From GCA-2724215 sp015660315 (lineage in GTDB: Bacteria > Latescibacterota > UBA2968 > UBA8231): 64,000 nucleotides of DNA. The notes under the pieces are model-generated. The model was given only the letters and a program-made list of their open reading frames with translations, had not been told where the DNA came from and made no database searches. Positions 49,528-59,278 of this stretch are shown one piece after another. Within the stretch, counting starts at the first letter, position 1, and every line of letters starts with the position of its first letter. Made by a program: the position numbers and the translations under genes. Location: positions 1-64,000 of the forward strand of contig JAPYQE010000004.1 in assembly GCA_029941315.1 (NCBI GenBank). Reading direction: 5' to 3'.

Positions 49528-52341
49528 TTAGAAGCGGCGAGATAATTTGTCCCGCGTGCGTCTGAACGCGGTTTCGATCGATACGATCAATTCTTCAGTA
49601 CCCTCCAATGAACCATCACGGCCGAGCTGTTCGAGGTCGGCGCAGAGATCGGTGAGTGTCTGGGCGCCGAGGTTCAGGCTGCCGCCTTTGAGGGTATGCG
49701 CTTCCCGTTCCATCGTTTCGGTGTCTCCGGCGGCGGCGGCGGTGCGTATGGCGGAGACGCACGCCTGGCCGTCCTCGGCAAATTGCTCGATAAAATCATC
49801 CAGCGAAAAATACCCCCCTTCTTCGAGCTTTTTGAGCTCGTTGAGCGCCGTCTCGTCGAGAATGCAGTTCTCGTCGTTTAGTGTCCGCACGAAATCGTTA
49901 AGCGCGCCGGCCAGACGTTCGATTTCGGATTCCAGGTCATCCGCGGAGATATGGCCTTGCAAGTCCTTGGTCTGCGCGACGGCGGGCGCGGCGCCGAAGT
50001 TGATAATGGTTTCATGGAGATCATACGCCGCGCTGGCCAGGCCTTCCCGCATCTGCCCGAGTAGATGCGGGTAACTCTCGGAAGATAGTTCGAGCCGTTG
50101 GTGGAACAGCGCGGCCTTGTTCCCAAGGCGTTCTAGTGCTGTTTCATCTATCAGCGATAGGGCGTCCTCGGCCGGCTCATTTCCCCGCGTTAGCTTGTCG
50201 ATCAGCCCCAGTAAGCGCTTCCGGCGGATGGGTTTGGAAGCGTAGTCGTCCATACCGGCTTTGAGGCAGCGCTCGTGGTCGCCTTTCATGGCGTTGGCGG
50301 TCAGGGCGATGATGGGCACGCGTCCACCTTCCCGAGCCTCGCGCTCGCGGATCGCGGCGGTGGCGGCGAAACCGTCCATTTCGGGCATCTGCACGTCCAT
50401 CAGTACCACGTCGAAGTCGCCTGCCGCGAGTTTTTCCACGGCTTCTCGCCCGTTGCGGGCGATGACGAGCTGGTGGCCCGCTTCTCTCAGTATACCCACG
50501 GCGACTTTCTCATTGAGTGCATCATCTTCGGCCAACAGGATTCGGCGCGGCGGTCCGCCCTGACTCGTCTCGTCTTCGGCGGGTAAGCTGTCGGCGACGG
50601 GTTGGCCGCTGCTGAGGGCCAAGTGTATGGTAAAATAGAAAGTACTGCCCTTGCTCGGGGTGCTCTCGACCCAGATCTCCCCGCCCATCAGAGCGACTAG
50701 TTGCGAGGATATCGCCAGGCCTAGGCCCGAGCCGCCGTAACGGCGGGTGGTTGAGGTGTCGGCTTGGGAGAAGGCGGCGAAAATGCGTTGTTGTTGTTCG
50801 CTGTCGAGCCCGATGCCGGTGTCGTGCACGGCGACGCGCAGCTCGACGCGCTCCTTGTTCTGTTGGCTCGTGACGCGGATGTCGATACCGCCCTCTTCGG
50901 TGAATTTCAGGGCGTTGCCGACCAGGTTGATAACGATCTGGCGCAAGCGCAACGCATCGCCTTGCAATACATCGGGGACTGCCTCGTCGACTTTAAGCGT
51001 CAGGGCCAGGTGTTTTTCGCTGGCTCTGGGCCCGAAGATCTTGACGGTATCCCCGAGGGTGCGTCGCAGGGCGAAGTCCTTTATTTCGAGGGTGAGTTTA
51101 TCGGCCTCAATACGGGACAGGTCGAGAATGCTGTCGATGAGCGCAAGCAGCGTATTGGCCGAAACGTGCACCACATCGAGGTGGTCCTGTTGCTTGGCGT
51201 CGAGTGAGGTCCGAGACAACAGATTGGTCATGCCGAGGATGGCGTTCATCGGCGTGCGGATTTCATGGCTCATATTGGCCAGGAAATCGCTTTTCGACTG
51301 GTTAGCGATCTCGGCTGCCTCTTTAGCCCGTTGCAGCTCTTCCGCGCTGTGGTGCCGGTCGACGATGTCCCAGAAGCGCTGGAACCCCTGGGAAAACACT
51401 TGGGCGAAACGCGTCGCGATATCGATATCGCGTTGGGAGAAGGTCTCGGTGCGTCCGCGCTCGATGGCCAACGTGCCCTGCGAGAAGGGTATGTCGATGG
51501 CGTGGCCTCCGTCGGTCAGTTGTCGGCTGTGGGTTTGCCCGTTTTTCCAGGTCTGGATCACCCAAGGTCGTTCTAAGGGACCGTCGCTGGCCGGCGAAAC
51601 CGGCGACACGAGCCGGGTTATGGCGGTCAAGGGATCTGCAGCCGAGGGGGCGATGGTGAGAAAGTCGCTGCCATACTCGTTGACGATGTGGATCGCGGTC
51701 GTATTCGGTTTTACTCCGAGTTCTTCTAGCTGCTCGTGGATCTCACGGACCACCCGTACCAGGTCCTCGGGCTGGTCCATGCCGGCGATCTGCAGACGGA
51801 TGGCGGCTTCGGCTTCTTCGAAGTGGTATTCCCAGCGCAGTTTCTGCTCAGCCTCTTCGCGTTCGGTTACTTCGAGCTGCAGTGATTCGTTGGCCCGGCT
51901 CAATTCGGCGGTGCGTTCGGCGACGCGTATTTCGAGGTTGGCGTTGGCCCTTTCGAGCTCTTCCTCGATCCGGCGTTTGTAGAGCGATATTTCTATCGAG
52001 GTCTGTAGCTCGCGGTCCTTGAAGGGCTTGAGCAGATACGCGAAAGGCTCGGTGGCCTTGGCCCTTTCGAGCGTGGCGTTGTCGGAAAAGGCCGAGAGAA
52101 AGATTACCGGGATGCGCAGCTTGTCGCGGATGTAGCCGGCGGCCTCGACCCCGTCCATATTCCCAGCGAGTTGGATGTCCATAAGCACCAAGTCAGGGGC
52201 TACACTGCCGGCCTTCGCGATGGCGTCTTCGCCCGTCGCCACGTGCAGGGGCACCTCGTAGCCCATTTTCTCGAGCTTGTCGATGATGTTAATGGCGATG
52301 ATCTGCACGTCTTCGACGACCATAATCCGGGTTTTGCTCAC
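49528..52341 (-). CDS. Hybrid sensor histidine kinase (REC-GAF-HisKA-HATPase-REC-Hpt)
   Basis: A 937-residue cytoplasmic kinase without membrane helices. Order: receiver (D55 in LVLMDIQLAG), coiled coil (RRIEEELERANANLEIR...), GAF-like sensor (EDLVRVVREIHEQLEELGV, HIVNEYGSDF), and HisKA with H359 in ANMSHEIRTPMNA. HATPase follows (VGNALKFTEEGG, GSGLGLAIS), then a second receiver (VVLMDVQMPEMDGF), a degenerate Hpt-like helix bundle, and a final Hpt (EAHTLKGGSLNLGA). The GTG start overlaps the stop of the kinase remnant upstream (GTGA). It is a multistep phosphorelay protein; the signal is unknown. Confidence 0.92.
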   Translation of the reverse strand: MSKTRIMVVEDVQIIAINIIDKLEKMGYEVPLHVATGEDAIAKAGSVAPDLVLMDIQLAGNMDGVEAAGYIRDKLRIPVIFLSAFSDNATLERAKATEPFAYLLKPFKDRELQTSIEISLYKRRIEEELERANANLEIRVAERTAELSRANESLQLEVTEREEAEQKLRWEYHFEEAEAAIRLQIAGMDQPEDLVRVVREIHEQLEELGVKPNTTAIHIVNEYGSDFLTIAPSAADPLTAITRLVSPVSPASDGPLERPWVIQTWKNGQTHSRQLTDGGHAIDIPFSQGTLAIERGRTETFSQRDIDIATRFAQVFSQGFQRFWDIVDRHHSAEELQRAKEAAEIANQSKSDFLANMSHEIRTPMNAILGMTNLLSRTSLDAKQQDHLDVVHVSANTLLALIDSILDLSRIEADKLTLEIKDFALRRTLGDTVKIFGPRASEKHLALTLKVDEAVPDVLQGDALRLRQIVINLVGNALKFTEEGGIDIRVTSQQNKERVELRVAVHDTGIGLDSEQQQRIFAAFSQADTSTTRRYGGSGLGLAISSQLVALMGGEIWVESTPSKGSTFYFTIHLALSSGQPVADSLPAEDETSQGGPPRRILLAEDDALNEKVAVGILREAGHQLVIARNGREAVEKLAAGDFDVVLMDVQMPEMDGFAATAAIREREAREGGRVPIIALTANAMKGDHERCLKAGMDDYASKPIRRKRLLGLIDKLTRGNEPAEDALSLIDETALERLGNKAALFHQRLELSSESYPHLLGQMREGLASAAYDLHETIINFGAAPAVAQTKDLQGHISADDLESEIERLAGALNDFVRTLNDENCILDETALNELKKLEEGGYFSLDDFIEQFAEDGQACVSAIRTAAAAGDTETMEREAHTLKGGSLNLGAQTLTDLCADLEQLGRDGSLEGTEELIVSIETAFRRTRDKLSRRF

Positions 52342-53507
52342 GACGCGGTCTCCTCAGGTATGGCAGTGGTCCAGGAAGTCAGTTGTGATATAACCCTTTC
52401 CAGCTCTCGCGCTAATCGGTCGGTAACGGTAGCGGCTTTGTCCAACTTCCGTTGCTTGCCGAGGCTTTCCAGTTCGTCGGCCAACGCCAGGTCGAGGCCG
52501 AGTGTGCCCAGCGGGCTTTTGATCGTGTGGGCACACCGCGCGAGGGCCACACGATCGGCGGCTTTGAGGTCGTTGCGCCGTTGGGCCAGATAACTGGGAC
52601 CGTCTTGCANNNNNNNNNNNNNNNNNNNNNNNNNNNNNNNNNNNNNNNNNNNNNNNNNNNNNNNNNNNNNNNNNNNNNNNNNNNNNNNNNNNNNNNNNNN
52701 NNNNNNNNNCGAAGAGTTCGTCGGCGACGATGGGTTTGGCGAGATAGTTGTCCATACCGGCGTCGAGGCAGCGTTGGTGGTCCCTTCTATCACATGCGCC
52801 GTTAGCCCGATGACATGGATCCGGGTGTTTGTCGCCTGCTCGCGCTCGCGGCGGGTGGCTTCGATACCGTCCATTTCGGGCATCAGTACGTCCATCAACA
52901 CCGTGTCGAAATCCCGTTATTCAAGTAGATCCAGCACCTTCTGGCCATTGGTGGTGATGGTCGCCGTGTGCCCTTGTTTTTCCAACAGGCCGACGGCGAG
53001 GTTCTCGTTATCCTCTACTAAGTATATGGAGAGGGGGGGGGTCGCGCTTGATCTGCGCGATGTTGGGTCGGTCCGCCGCCGTGCCGAGGCGTCGAAGATC
53101 TGGTCGGGTTCGAGCGTAGGCGGTCGCGGTGCGGCCGATATCCTGGAGCCCCTGTAGCATGCTGTCGGGTCGCGGTAGGGCCCCACGGTATTCTCCCCCA
53201 GAAGTGCGACCCGTCCTTGCGGCGGACGTGGACTTCGTATTGTTCGGATACGCCTTGGCCGCGCATTTCGTTGCGCTTTTGCAGGTCGGGCCAATGTTCG
53301 GGGTCGAGGAAGGGCTCATAAGCCTTTTGCCCTATCATCTGCTCCCGGCTGTCGCCTGTGAGCTCGGCAATGTGGTTGTTGGCGTGTAGGATCCGGTCGT
53401 CGAGGTCAGGGACGAGCAGGTCTTCGGTAAAGTTCTCTACTGCGCGGCGGAAAAGTGTTGCCGATGCGCGCCAATTGCTTAGCCGCCCTCTGTCGCGGGC
53501 GGCCCGG
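52338..53507 (-). pseudogene. Hybrid kinase remnant (PAS-REC-Hpt), broken and gapped
   Basis: Pieces in order are a PAS domain (AVENFTEDLLVPDLDDRILH, HANNHIAELTGDSREQM, KDGSHFWG; ~53190-53430), a receiver start (IYLVEDNENLAVGLLEKQGH; ~53020), and its phospho-site MDVLMPEMDGIEATR. Next are the end of the receiver in another frame (DAGMDNYLAKPIVADELF) and an Hpt (CAHTIKSPLGTLG). Defects are frameshifts near 53190 and 52770 and an in-frame TAA at 52917-52919, where relatives usually have Gln (LEQRDFD). The HisKA/HATPase core is missing. The 100-N gap (52610-52709) lies within the receiver-Hpt join, so part of the damage could reflect the scaffold join. Confidence 0.7.
52610..52709. other. Assembly gap of 100 N
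   Basis: Exactly one hundred N, the usual placeholder for a scaffold gap of unknown size. It lies inside the kinase remnant, so the true distance between receiver and Hpt pieces is unknown. Confidence 0.99.
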
Positions 53508-56500
53508 CTAATTCGGCGAGTAAGGCTTCGCCGCCATCGCAGCGCTCGAAGCGGCCGCGAGGGCCAGGTCGAGCGCTTGCTGTCTGATGGGTTTGGTGAC
53601 ATAGTCGTCCATGCCGGCGTCGAGACAGCGTTGGCGATCGCCTTCCATCGCGTGCGCCGTCAGGCCGATTATGTGCAACCGCTGGCCGGTTCCTTGTTCC
53701 CGAAGTCGCAATTCGCGCGTTGTTTCGAGGCCGTTTTTGCCCGGCATCTGCAGATCCATCAATACCGTGTCAAAGACAATTTCCCTCGTCAGATCCAATG
53801 CTTCCTGGCCATCGTTGGCGACGGTAACGGAATGGCCCCGTCTCTTCAGCAGGCCGCTGGCGACCTTCTGGTTAAATAGATTGTCTTCGACGATGAGGAT
53901 TTGCAGTTTCGCCCCGGGCTTATGGGGCGAGAGCGATTCGCTTTCCGCGAAGCTTTGGTCTTTAGGCTCTGGCCGGGTCTGGAGCGGAAACGGAGCGGTG
54001 AAGGTGAAGGTGCTGCCCGCGCCCTCCTCGCTTTCGACCTCAATCCGACCGCCCATCATCTCGGCGATTTGGGCGCAGATCGAAAGTCCTAGCCCCGTGC
54101 CGCCGTAGCGGCGGGTCGTCGAGGCGTCGATTTGTGTGAAGGACTCGAAGATGCATTCGCGCTTGTCCGCCGGGATGCCGATGCCGGTGTCGCGCACCTC
54201 GAATCGCAGGGTGGTCTGGCCCGGATCTAGTTCCTGGCGATGGACGCTGACGGTGATTGCGCCCTGCTCGGTGAATTTGAGGGCGTTGGAAAGCAGGTTG
54301 AGCAGAACCTGTTGGAGCCGTAACGCGTCGCCGAGCAACGCGTCGGCCACGTTCTCGTCGATCCGGCAGGTCAGTTCGATATTTTTTTCGCGGGCGCGCA
54401 GGGCCAAGGTTTTGACGCTACTTTCGACAGTTTGGCGCAGGCCGAAGGCGATGTTTTCGAGCTCGAGTTGTCCGGCTTCGATCTTGGATAAATCGAGGAT
54501 GTCGTTGATGAGTTGCAATAGCGAATAGGCCGAAGTTTTGACGAGATCAAGGTATTCGCGCTGGCCGTCGTCGAGGGTGGTTTCGAGGGTGAGTTCGGTC
54601 ATGCCGATGACCGCGTTCATCGGGGTGCGGATCTCGTGGCTTATATTGGCCAAAAACTGGCTTTTGGCGTTGTTGGCCCCCTCGGCGGCAGACAACGCCT
54701 CTTTGAGGTCGTCTTCGGTCTGCCGGCGCACCTTGATTTCGCGTTCTAGTTCGAGATAGTGCTGTTCGCGGGTAGTGATGTCGCTGTTGCGGTTGAAAGC
54801 TTCTTCGAGCACGGCGGCCAGTTCCTGCAACGATACAATATCGCGTTCAGAATAGGCGTCGGGCAGGTGGCTGTTAATCGCGAAAGTGCCCTGCGCGAAG
54901 GGCATGTCGATGACCGAACGGATTGCTCCGCCGAAGGTTTTATGTAACTTTGCCAGCTCATCGGCGCCGTCTTCGACCGCCAGGTCGCGGCGGTAAAAAG
55001 GGCGCCGTTCGCGCCAGGCCTTTGCAAAGACTTCGACGGACTCCATGGTTTCGGCGCCTTTCAACTGCTTGAACTGCTGGCCCGAGCTGTCGATGGCGTA
55101 GGGCATGAAAACCAGAGGATCACTCGTGGGCTCGACGATATTGATACCACAATTGTCGAAGGAGATATTGATGGCGACCAGCCCTTCGCGCAGGGCGCGC
55201 AGGACCTGCGCGATATCGCCTGTGTTCTCCATCGCCCAGATCTGTTCGCGCATGCGGTGCAGGACGGCCTGTTCGCGCTCGTCGCGCATGCGGTCCGACA
55301 GGTCGCGGACGACGCTGGTATAGAGGCGGCGGCCGTTGGCGGTGAACTCGCCGACGGACAGTTCCATTGGAAAGGTTGTGCCGTCTTTGCGTTGACCTTG
55401 GACCATAGTGCCCTGGCCGATGAGACCCTGTCGCAACGCCCTGGTGAGGAACTTGGCGATGTACTCGTCGGGTTTGTCGCGGTGGGGCTCAGTCATCAGC
55501 AAGCGGATGCTCTGGCCGACTATTTCTGATGTGGAGTAGCCGAAGATATGCTCGGCGGTGGGGTTGAAGAGCTCGAAAAATCCGTGTTCGTCGATGATGG
55601 CGAAGCCGTCGACCATGTTCTGTACCGCGGCTTGGAAGCGCTGCTCGGTTTCTTGAGTTTCGGTGATGTCATTGGCGACCCCGAAGACTTTCCAGTGTGT
55701 GTCGTCAAGACGCTCGATATGCGTGTTCTCTAGCAGGTAGTGTATCTTGCCGTCGCGGTCGAGGCTGCGGGTGCGAATATTGTAACCCGTCTTGCCAGTA
55801 TTTAGCGCGATGCGGCTGATGTTGTTGCCATGCAGGCGGTCCTCAATTGGTCTGGAGAGAAACCAGGCTGTGGCGTAGCTCTGGTCGCGTGCGATGTCAA
55901 GGGGCAGGACGCGCTGGGCGGCTTCTTCGTTTAAGATCCGGGTCTGCCAATCGAAATTGTCTTCTTCAATTTTCCAGACAGAGGCCTCCCAGGCCAGGGA
56001 GTGGGTCTGGTCGAAAATGTTCTGGGATTGATACTGCAGGGTTTGATGCGAAGCTATTTCTACCAGCCGGCGGCAGCCATCGTTGAGTAAGTGGGCTATG
56101 CGCTGCAATGGGACGATATCTTCTTTATTGAAGGCGTTGATTGTCGAGCTGTTGATGGCCAGGGTACCGATTTCGAAGGGCACGTCGATCAGCGAGATAT
56201 TGTAGGGCAAGAGAGACAACTTGGTGTCGGGTTGATACAGGGCCTGCCCCGATTTCCAGGTCTCGATGACCCAGGGATAATCCACCGCGTTGTTCGAATC
56301 CCGGGGCCAAGAGCGGTCTATCAGGCGCTCAAAGGCGATATTCTGTTGTTGGGGATAGATGGATACGAAATCGGTGCCCGCCTCGTTGACGATTTGGATC
56401 GAGGCAGAGTCGTGCTCGATGCCGAGTTGCTGCAATACGCGGCGAATTTCTCGCAGTACGTCGTTGAGGTCCTGTGGACTGCGCATTTGCACGATCTGTT

Positions 56501-56732
56501 GGCGGACGGTGTTTTCAGCCTCGCGCAGCTCGTATTTGCGTTGCAGCAAGTGACGGGCGAGGGCATCTTGGCGGAAGAGCCCGATGAGCGCTATGGCGCT
56601 GCTTCCCAGGAGAAGTACAGAGGCGATATGCCCGATGGGCGGGGGGGCTAGGGGTATACCGTCCCGCAGCATAATGCTGCCGGCGCAAAGGCCGATGACG
56701 GCAATGAGATAAGAAAGGGTCCTGCGATTCAT
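53508..56732 (-). CDS. Membrane hybrid sensor histidine kinase (GAF-PAS-GAF-HisKA-HATPase-REC)
   Basis: A 1074-residue kinase. Two N-terminal membrane helices (LSYLIAVIGLCAGSIML, HIASVLLLGSSAIALIGLF) are followed by a GAF-like sensor (QDLNDVLREIRRVLQQLGI, IQIVNEAGTDFVSIYP) and two PAS domains (the second IDEHGFFELFNPTAEHIFG). A second GAF-like copy comes next (MRSPQ-like MENTGDIAQVLRALREGL), then HisKA with H699 in ANISHEIRTPMNAV, HATPase (LSNALKFTEQGA, GTGLGLSI) and a terminal receiver (VLMDLQMPGKNGL). ATG 56732 is chosen; the longer TTG start at 56765 has no signal. There is no Hpt domain, so phosphate is probably passed to another protein, such as the Hpt-bearing neighbours. Confidence 0.9.
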   Translation of the reverse strand: MNRRTLSYLIAVIGLCAGSIMLRDGIPLAPPPIGHIASVLLLGSSAIALIGLFRQDALARHLLQRKYELREAENTVRQQIVQMRSPQDLNDVLREIRRVLQQLGIEHDSASIQIVNEAGTDFVSIYPQQQNIAFERLIDRSWPRDSNNAVDYPWVIETWKSGQALYQPDTKLSLLPYNISLIDVPFEIGTLAINSSTINAFNKEDIVPLQRIAHLLNDGCRRLVEIASHQTLQYQSQNIFDQTHSLAWEASVWKIEEDNFDWQTRILNEEAAQRVLPLDIARDQSYATAWFLSRPIEDRLHGNNISRIALNTGKTGYNIRTRSLDRDGKIHYLLENTHIERLDDTHWKVFGVANDITETQETEQRFQAAVQNMVDGFAIIDEHGFFELFNPTAEHIFGYSTSEIVGQSIRLLMTEPHRDKPDEYIAKFLTRALRQGLIGQGTMVQGQRKDGTTFPMELSVGEFTANGRRLYTSVVRDLSDRMRDEREQAVLHRMREQIWAMENTGDIAQVLRALREGLVAINISFDNCGINIVEPTSDPLVFMPYAIDSSGQQFKQLKGAETMESVEVFAKAWRERRPFYRRDLAVEDGADELAKLHKTFGGAIRSVIDMPFAQGTFAINSHLPDAYSERDIVSLQELAAVLEEAFNRNSDITTREQHYLELEREIKVRRQTEDDLKEALSAAEGANNAKSQFLANISHEIRTPMNAVIGMTELTLETTLDDGQREYLDLVKTSAYSLLQLINDILDLSKIEAGQLELENIAFGLRQTVESSVKTLALRAREKNIELTCRIDENVADALLGDALRLQQVLLNLLSNALKFTEQGAITVSVHRQELDPGQTTLRFEVRDTGIGIPADKRECIFESFTQIDASTTRRYGGTGLGLSICAQIAEMMGGRIEVESEEGAGSTFTFTAPFPLQTRPEPKDQSFAESESLSPHKPGAKLQILIVEDNLFNQKVASGLLKRRGHSVTVANDGQEALDLTREIVFDTVLMDLQMPGKNGLETTRELRLREQGTGQRLHIIGLTAHAMEGDRQRCLDAGMDDYVTKPIRQQALDLALAAASSAAMAAKPYSPN

Positions 56733-56806
56733 TAATTTTGTTGCCGTTATTTTAAGAGGATACAAAAACAGGGCTAATCTCGGGTGAAGCCCCTTACCTG
56801 TTTTAT

Positions 56807-56889
56807 GAATAGCAAAGATTGGGGCAGATTATAAGAATAGCAAAGATTGGGGGCAAATTATAAGAATAGCAAAGATTGGGGGCAAATTA
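56807..56889. repeat. Three-copy tandem repeat of about 29 bases
   Basis: GAATAGCAAAGATTGGGGGC followed by AAATTATAA is repeated with starts at 56807, 56835 and 56864, the first copy lacking one G and with GCAGATT for GCAAATT. The unit of 28-29 bases is not a multiple of three, so it is not coding. It lies between the kinase start and the phosphotransferase remnant. Confidence 0.9.
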
Positions 56890-57540
56890 GCGGGTGGGGG
56901 AGTCTTAGTGCGAAACGCGCGCGATAGCGGACAATGGCCGCGTCGATCTCGGTGTCGGGGGCAGGGTAGAATCGGGCCGGTTCCCACGGGTAGTCGTAGA
57001 GTGTATGCGGTTCGGGCAGTGGGCCGAGTTGTTCGAACAACCGCCGGTGGTTCGGTTGCCAGCCGATGTGTTCAGGGTGTGAAAATGGCCCAGGGCGCGC
57101 ATATAGGCGACGAGGGCTTCGGCCGCCCTTTAGGGGTTTGTTGCCGGCGAGGATTTGCTCGAGGTCGTTGTCGTCCTCGCCGAGGTCCTCTATGACGATG
57201 AGTTCGGCCTCGCAGTCCCCGCCGTAGAAGGCGGAGAGGATCGGCGGATCGTGGGGAATCTGCGAGAACAGTTCTAACGCTGCCCCGTCGGCGAAAAAAC
57301 CGTGGGTGATCTCGGAGAGCGTCGGGCTATCCGGGTAGTAAGGGGAAGGATTGTCATAGCTGATCTTTTGACGACGACGGTGGCCGGGGTCGCGGAGTTG
57401 CCCTGCATCCTACAGCGCAGCAGCAGGATGCGCTCGGCTCGTTTGGTGATGAAACGGTCGCTTTGGCGCTCGCTGGTGTCTGGTATTAGCCTCCGGTTTC
57501 GCATTGGATTCGCGGTAGATCCGTGTTGAGAAAAGAGCAA
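56890..57540 (-). pseudogene. Phosphotransferase (APH-like) family protein, decayed
   Basis: Minus-strand pieces in order are FITKRAERILLLRCRM with TVVVKRSA (N-lobe), then, in another frame, PPILSAFYGGDCEAELIVIE and DLGEDDNDLEQILAGNKPLK. After one more shift come AAEALVAYMRALGHFHTLNT and EPHTLYDYPWEPARF. Together these follow the aminoglycoside/homoserine-type phosphotransferase fold up to about two-thirds of its length; the catalytic HxD and DFG-like part are not seen. At least two indels are needed. The truncated end meets the 29-bp tandem repeat, which may mark the break point. Confidence 0.6.
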
Positions 57541-57668
57541 AGACTCTACCGTGTCAAGGAGGGGGCGGATTCGCCTCAGTTGACCTTAGCATTGCCCTAG
57601 TATTGTTTTAAGAGTAGGAGATCACACTTAGCGAATCGAAGATTCTCTCGATGTGAAAGGAGCAGGCG

Positions 57669-57959
57669 ATGCAGCCCAGAATCAGCGCGCGCCACGGCAA
57701 GATTACTGAAGGCACGAAAGAACATATCGCGCAATCCTGTCGCAAACTCGAACACTATTTCGACGGTATCCTAGCCTGCGAGGTCGTTCTCGACAAGGAA
57801 AAACACGGTGACAAAGTCGAGATCATCGTTAAAGTACCGCAACACACCTTTACCGCGTCGGCGTCGGCGGACAACCTCTACAAAGCGCTTGCCGATGCCG
57901 AGGCCAAGGTCGAAGTGCAATTAAAGAAACACCACGATAAAATCGTGTCGCACCACTGA
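57669..57959 (+). CDS. hpf: Ribosome hibernation promoting factor (short HPF/RaiA)
   Basis: A 96-residue short-form HPF/RaiA protein, which binds the 30S subunit decoding centre in slow growth. The pattern ISARHGKITEGTKEHI, DKEKHGDKVEIIVKVPQHTF, ASADNLYKALADAEAKVEVQ and LKKHHDKI is diagnostic. There is no C-terminal dimerisation domain, so it is of the short class. GAAAGGAGC lies before the ATG. It is a single-gene unit between the phosphotransferase remnant and the transhydrogenase operon. A possible -35 (TTGACC near 57579) is seen, but the spacing to an AT-rich -10 is poor. Confidence 0.93.
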   Translation: MQPRISARHGKITEGTKEHIAQSCRKLEHYFDGILACEVVLDKEKHGDKVEIIVKVPQHTFTASASADNLYKALADAEAKVEVQLKKHHDKIVSHH

Positions 57960-58038
57960 AGTTTATATGAGTGGGTAGAAACCCCAGGTATTTAAAAGAT
58001 GGCCCGGTTTTTCTGCGGCTTTGCAATGGTCGGTGCCA

Positions 58039-58067
58039 TTGTCAACGATCTCGGCTCGCTATATATT
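58039..58067 (+). promoter_or_regulatory. Likely promoter of the pnt operon
   Basis: TTGTCA (58039-58044) and TATATT (58062-58067) are separated by 17 bases; each matches consensus in five of six positions. The implied start is near 58074, giving a leader of about 44 bases. Confidence 0.6.
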
Positions 58068-58117
58068 TGAATAAAGGTCTTTATGCTAATTCACCCCATT
58101 ACAGCCCATGTTGAGTT

Positions 58118-59278
58118 ATGATCATAGGTATTCCGCGCGAAACCTTTGCTGGTGAAGATCGCGTTGCCCTCGTCCCTGATGCAGTGTCCGGCCTAGTCGC
58201 TCTCAATAGCGAAATCATAGTGGAACCCGGTGCAGGAACGGCCGCGGGTTTCGCTGACACAGACTATACCGAGCGCGGTGCGCAAATCGCCGCTGACCGC
58301 GACGAGGTCTTCGCCCGTGCCGATGTTGTATTGCAGGTGCGCACCTTCGGGGCGAACCCCGAAGCCGGGCGTGCAGACCTTGCCCTTGCCCGTTCCGGTC
58401 AGGTCATCATAGGTGCTTCGGACCCTTTGACCGCGGGGCCGCAGCTGCGCGAATTGGCGACTACGGGAGCCACTCTTTTTGCCATGGAACTGATCCCGCG
58501 TATCACCCGGGCCCAGAGCATGGATATTCTCTCGTCGATGGCGACGATCGCCGGTTATAAGGCGGTGCTGATGGCGGCCGATGCGCTGCCGCGGATGTTT
58601 CCGCTGTTAATGACGGCCGCCGGCACGCTGACTCCGGCCCGGGTGCTTATCATCGGCGCCGGCGTCGCCGGGCTTCAGGCGATCGCCACCGCCCGCCGTT
58701 TGGGCGCAGTGGTTCAGGCCTACGACGTTCGGCCGGCGGTAAAAGAGCAGATCGAGAGCCTCGGGGCCGAGTTTATCGAATTGGAGATCGACGCGGGGGA
58801 CTCCGAGGACGCCGGCGGTTATGCCAAGGCGCAGGATGAGGCGTTTTACCGCCGCCAACGGGAAGAACTGGCCAAAGTTGCCGGGCAGAACGACGTGGTC
58901 GTCACGACCGCGGCGATCCCTGGCCAGCCATCGCCGCTATTGATCACTGCTGACGCCGTGCGCGCGATGGATCCGGGCTCGGTTATAATTGACTTGGCTT
59001 CGGAGCGCGGTGGCAATTGCGAGTTGACCTGTCCGGGCGAGACTGTTGTCGAAGACGGCGTGCAGATCATGGGGCCGCTGAACTTGCCAGCGGCCGTGCC
59101 CAATCACGCTAGCCAGATGTACTCGCACAATATTTCTACTTTCCTTCGTCACTTATTGGGTGAGGAGGGGCTGCAATTTGATATGGAAGATGAGATTACG
59201 CGTGAGACGCTGGTGATGCGCGATGGCCAGGTCGTGCACCCGCGCATCCGCGAAAGCGACTCCGAAGGAGGCCATTGA
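58118..59278 (+). CDS. pntAA: NAD(P) transhydrogenase subunit alpha part 1
   Basis: A 386-residue soluble NAD(H)-binding part of proton-translocating transhydrogenase. It begins IGIPRETFAGEDRVALVPD. It has the dinucleotide fold VLIIGAGVAGLQAIATARRLGA with a RQD/RPAV-like site, then GQNDVVVTTAAIPGQPSPLL and the C-terminal LIDLASERGGNCELT. The alpha chain is split, as in many alphaproteobacteria and mitochondrion-like operons. The stop overlaps the ATG of the next gene (TGATG). With the other two subunits it makes NADPH from NADH using the proton gradient. Confidence 0.95.
   Translation: MIIGIPRETFAGEDRVALVPDAVSGLVALNSEIIVEPGAGTAAGFADTDYTERGAQIAADRDEVFARADVVLQVRTFGANPEAGRADLALARSGQVIIGASDPLTAGPQLRELATTGATLFAMELIPRITRAQSMDILSSMATIAGYKAVLMAADALPRMFPLLMTAAGTLTPARVLIIGAGVAGLQAIATARRLGAVVQAYDVRPAVKEQIESLGAEFIELEIDAGDSEDAGGYAKAQDEAFYRRQREELAKVAGQNDVVVTTAAIPGQPSPLLITADAVRAMDPGSVIIDLASERGGNCELTCPGETVVEDGVQIMGPLNLPAAVPNHASQMYSHNISTFLRHLLGEEGLQFDMEDEITRETLVMRDGQVVHPRIRESDSEGGH

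Noticed and set aside
56807..56889. CRISPR array
   Set aside because: The repeats are directly adjacent with no spacers and only three copies; no cas genes are present.
56858..57040. Separate small gene on the minus strand
   Set aside because: Its sequence continues the phosphotransferase homology from another frame, so it is part of that remnant.
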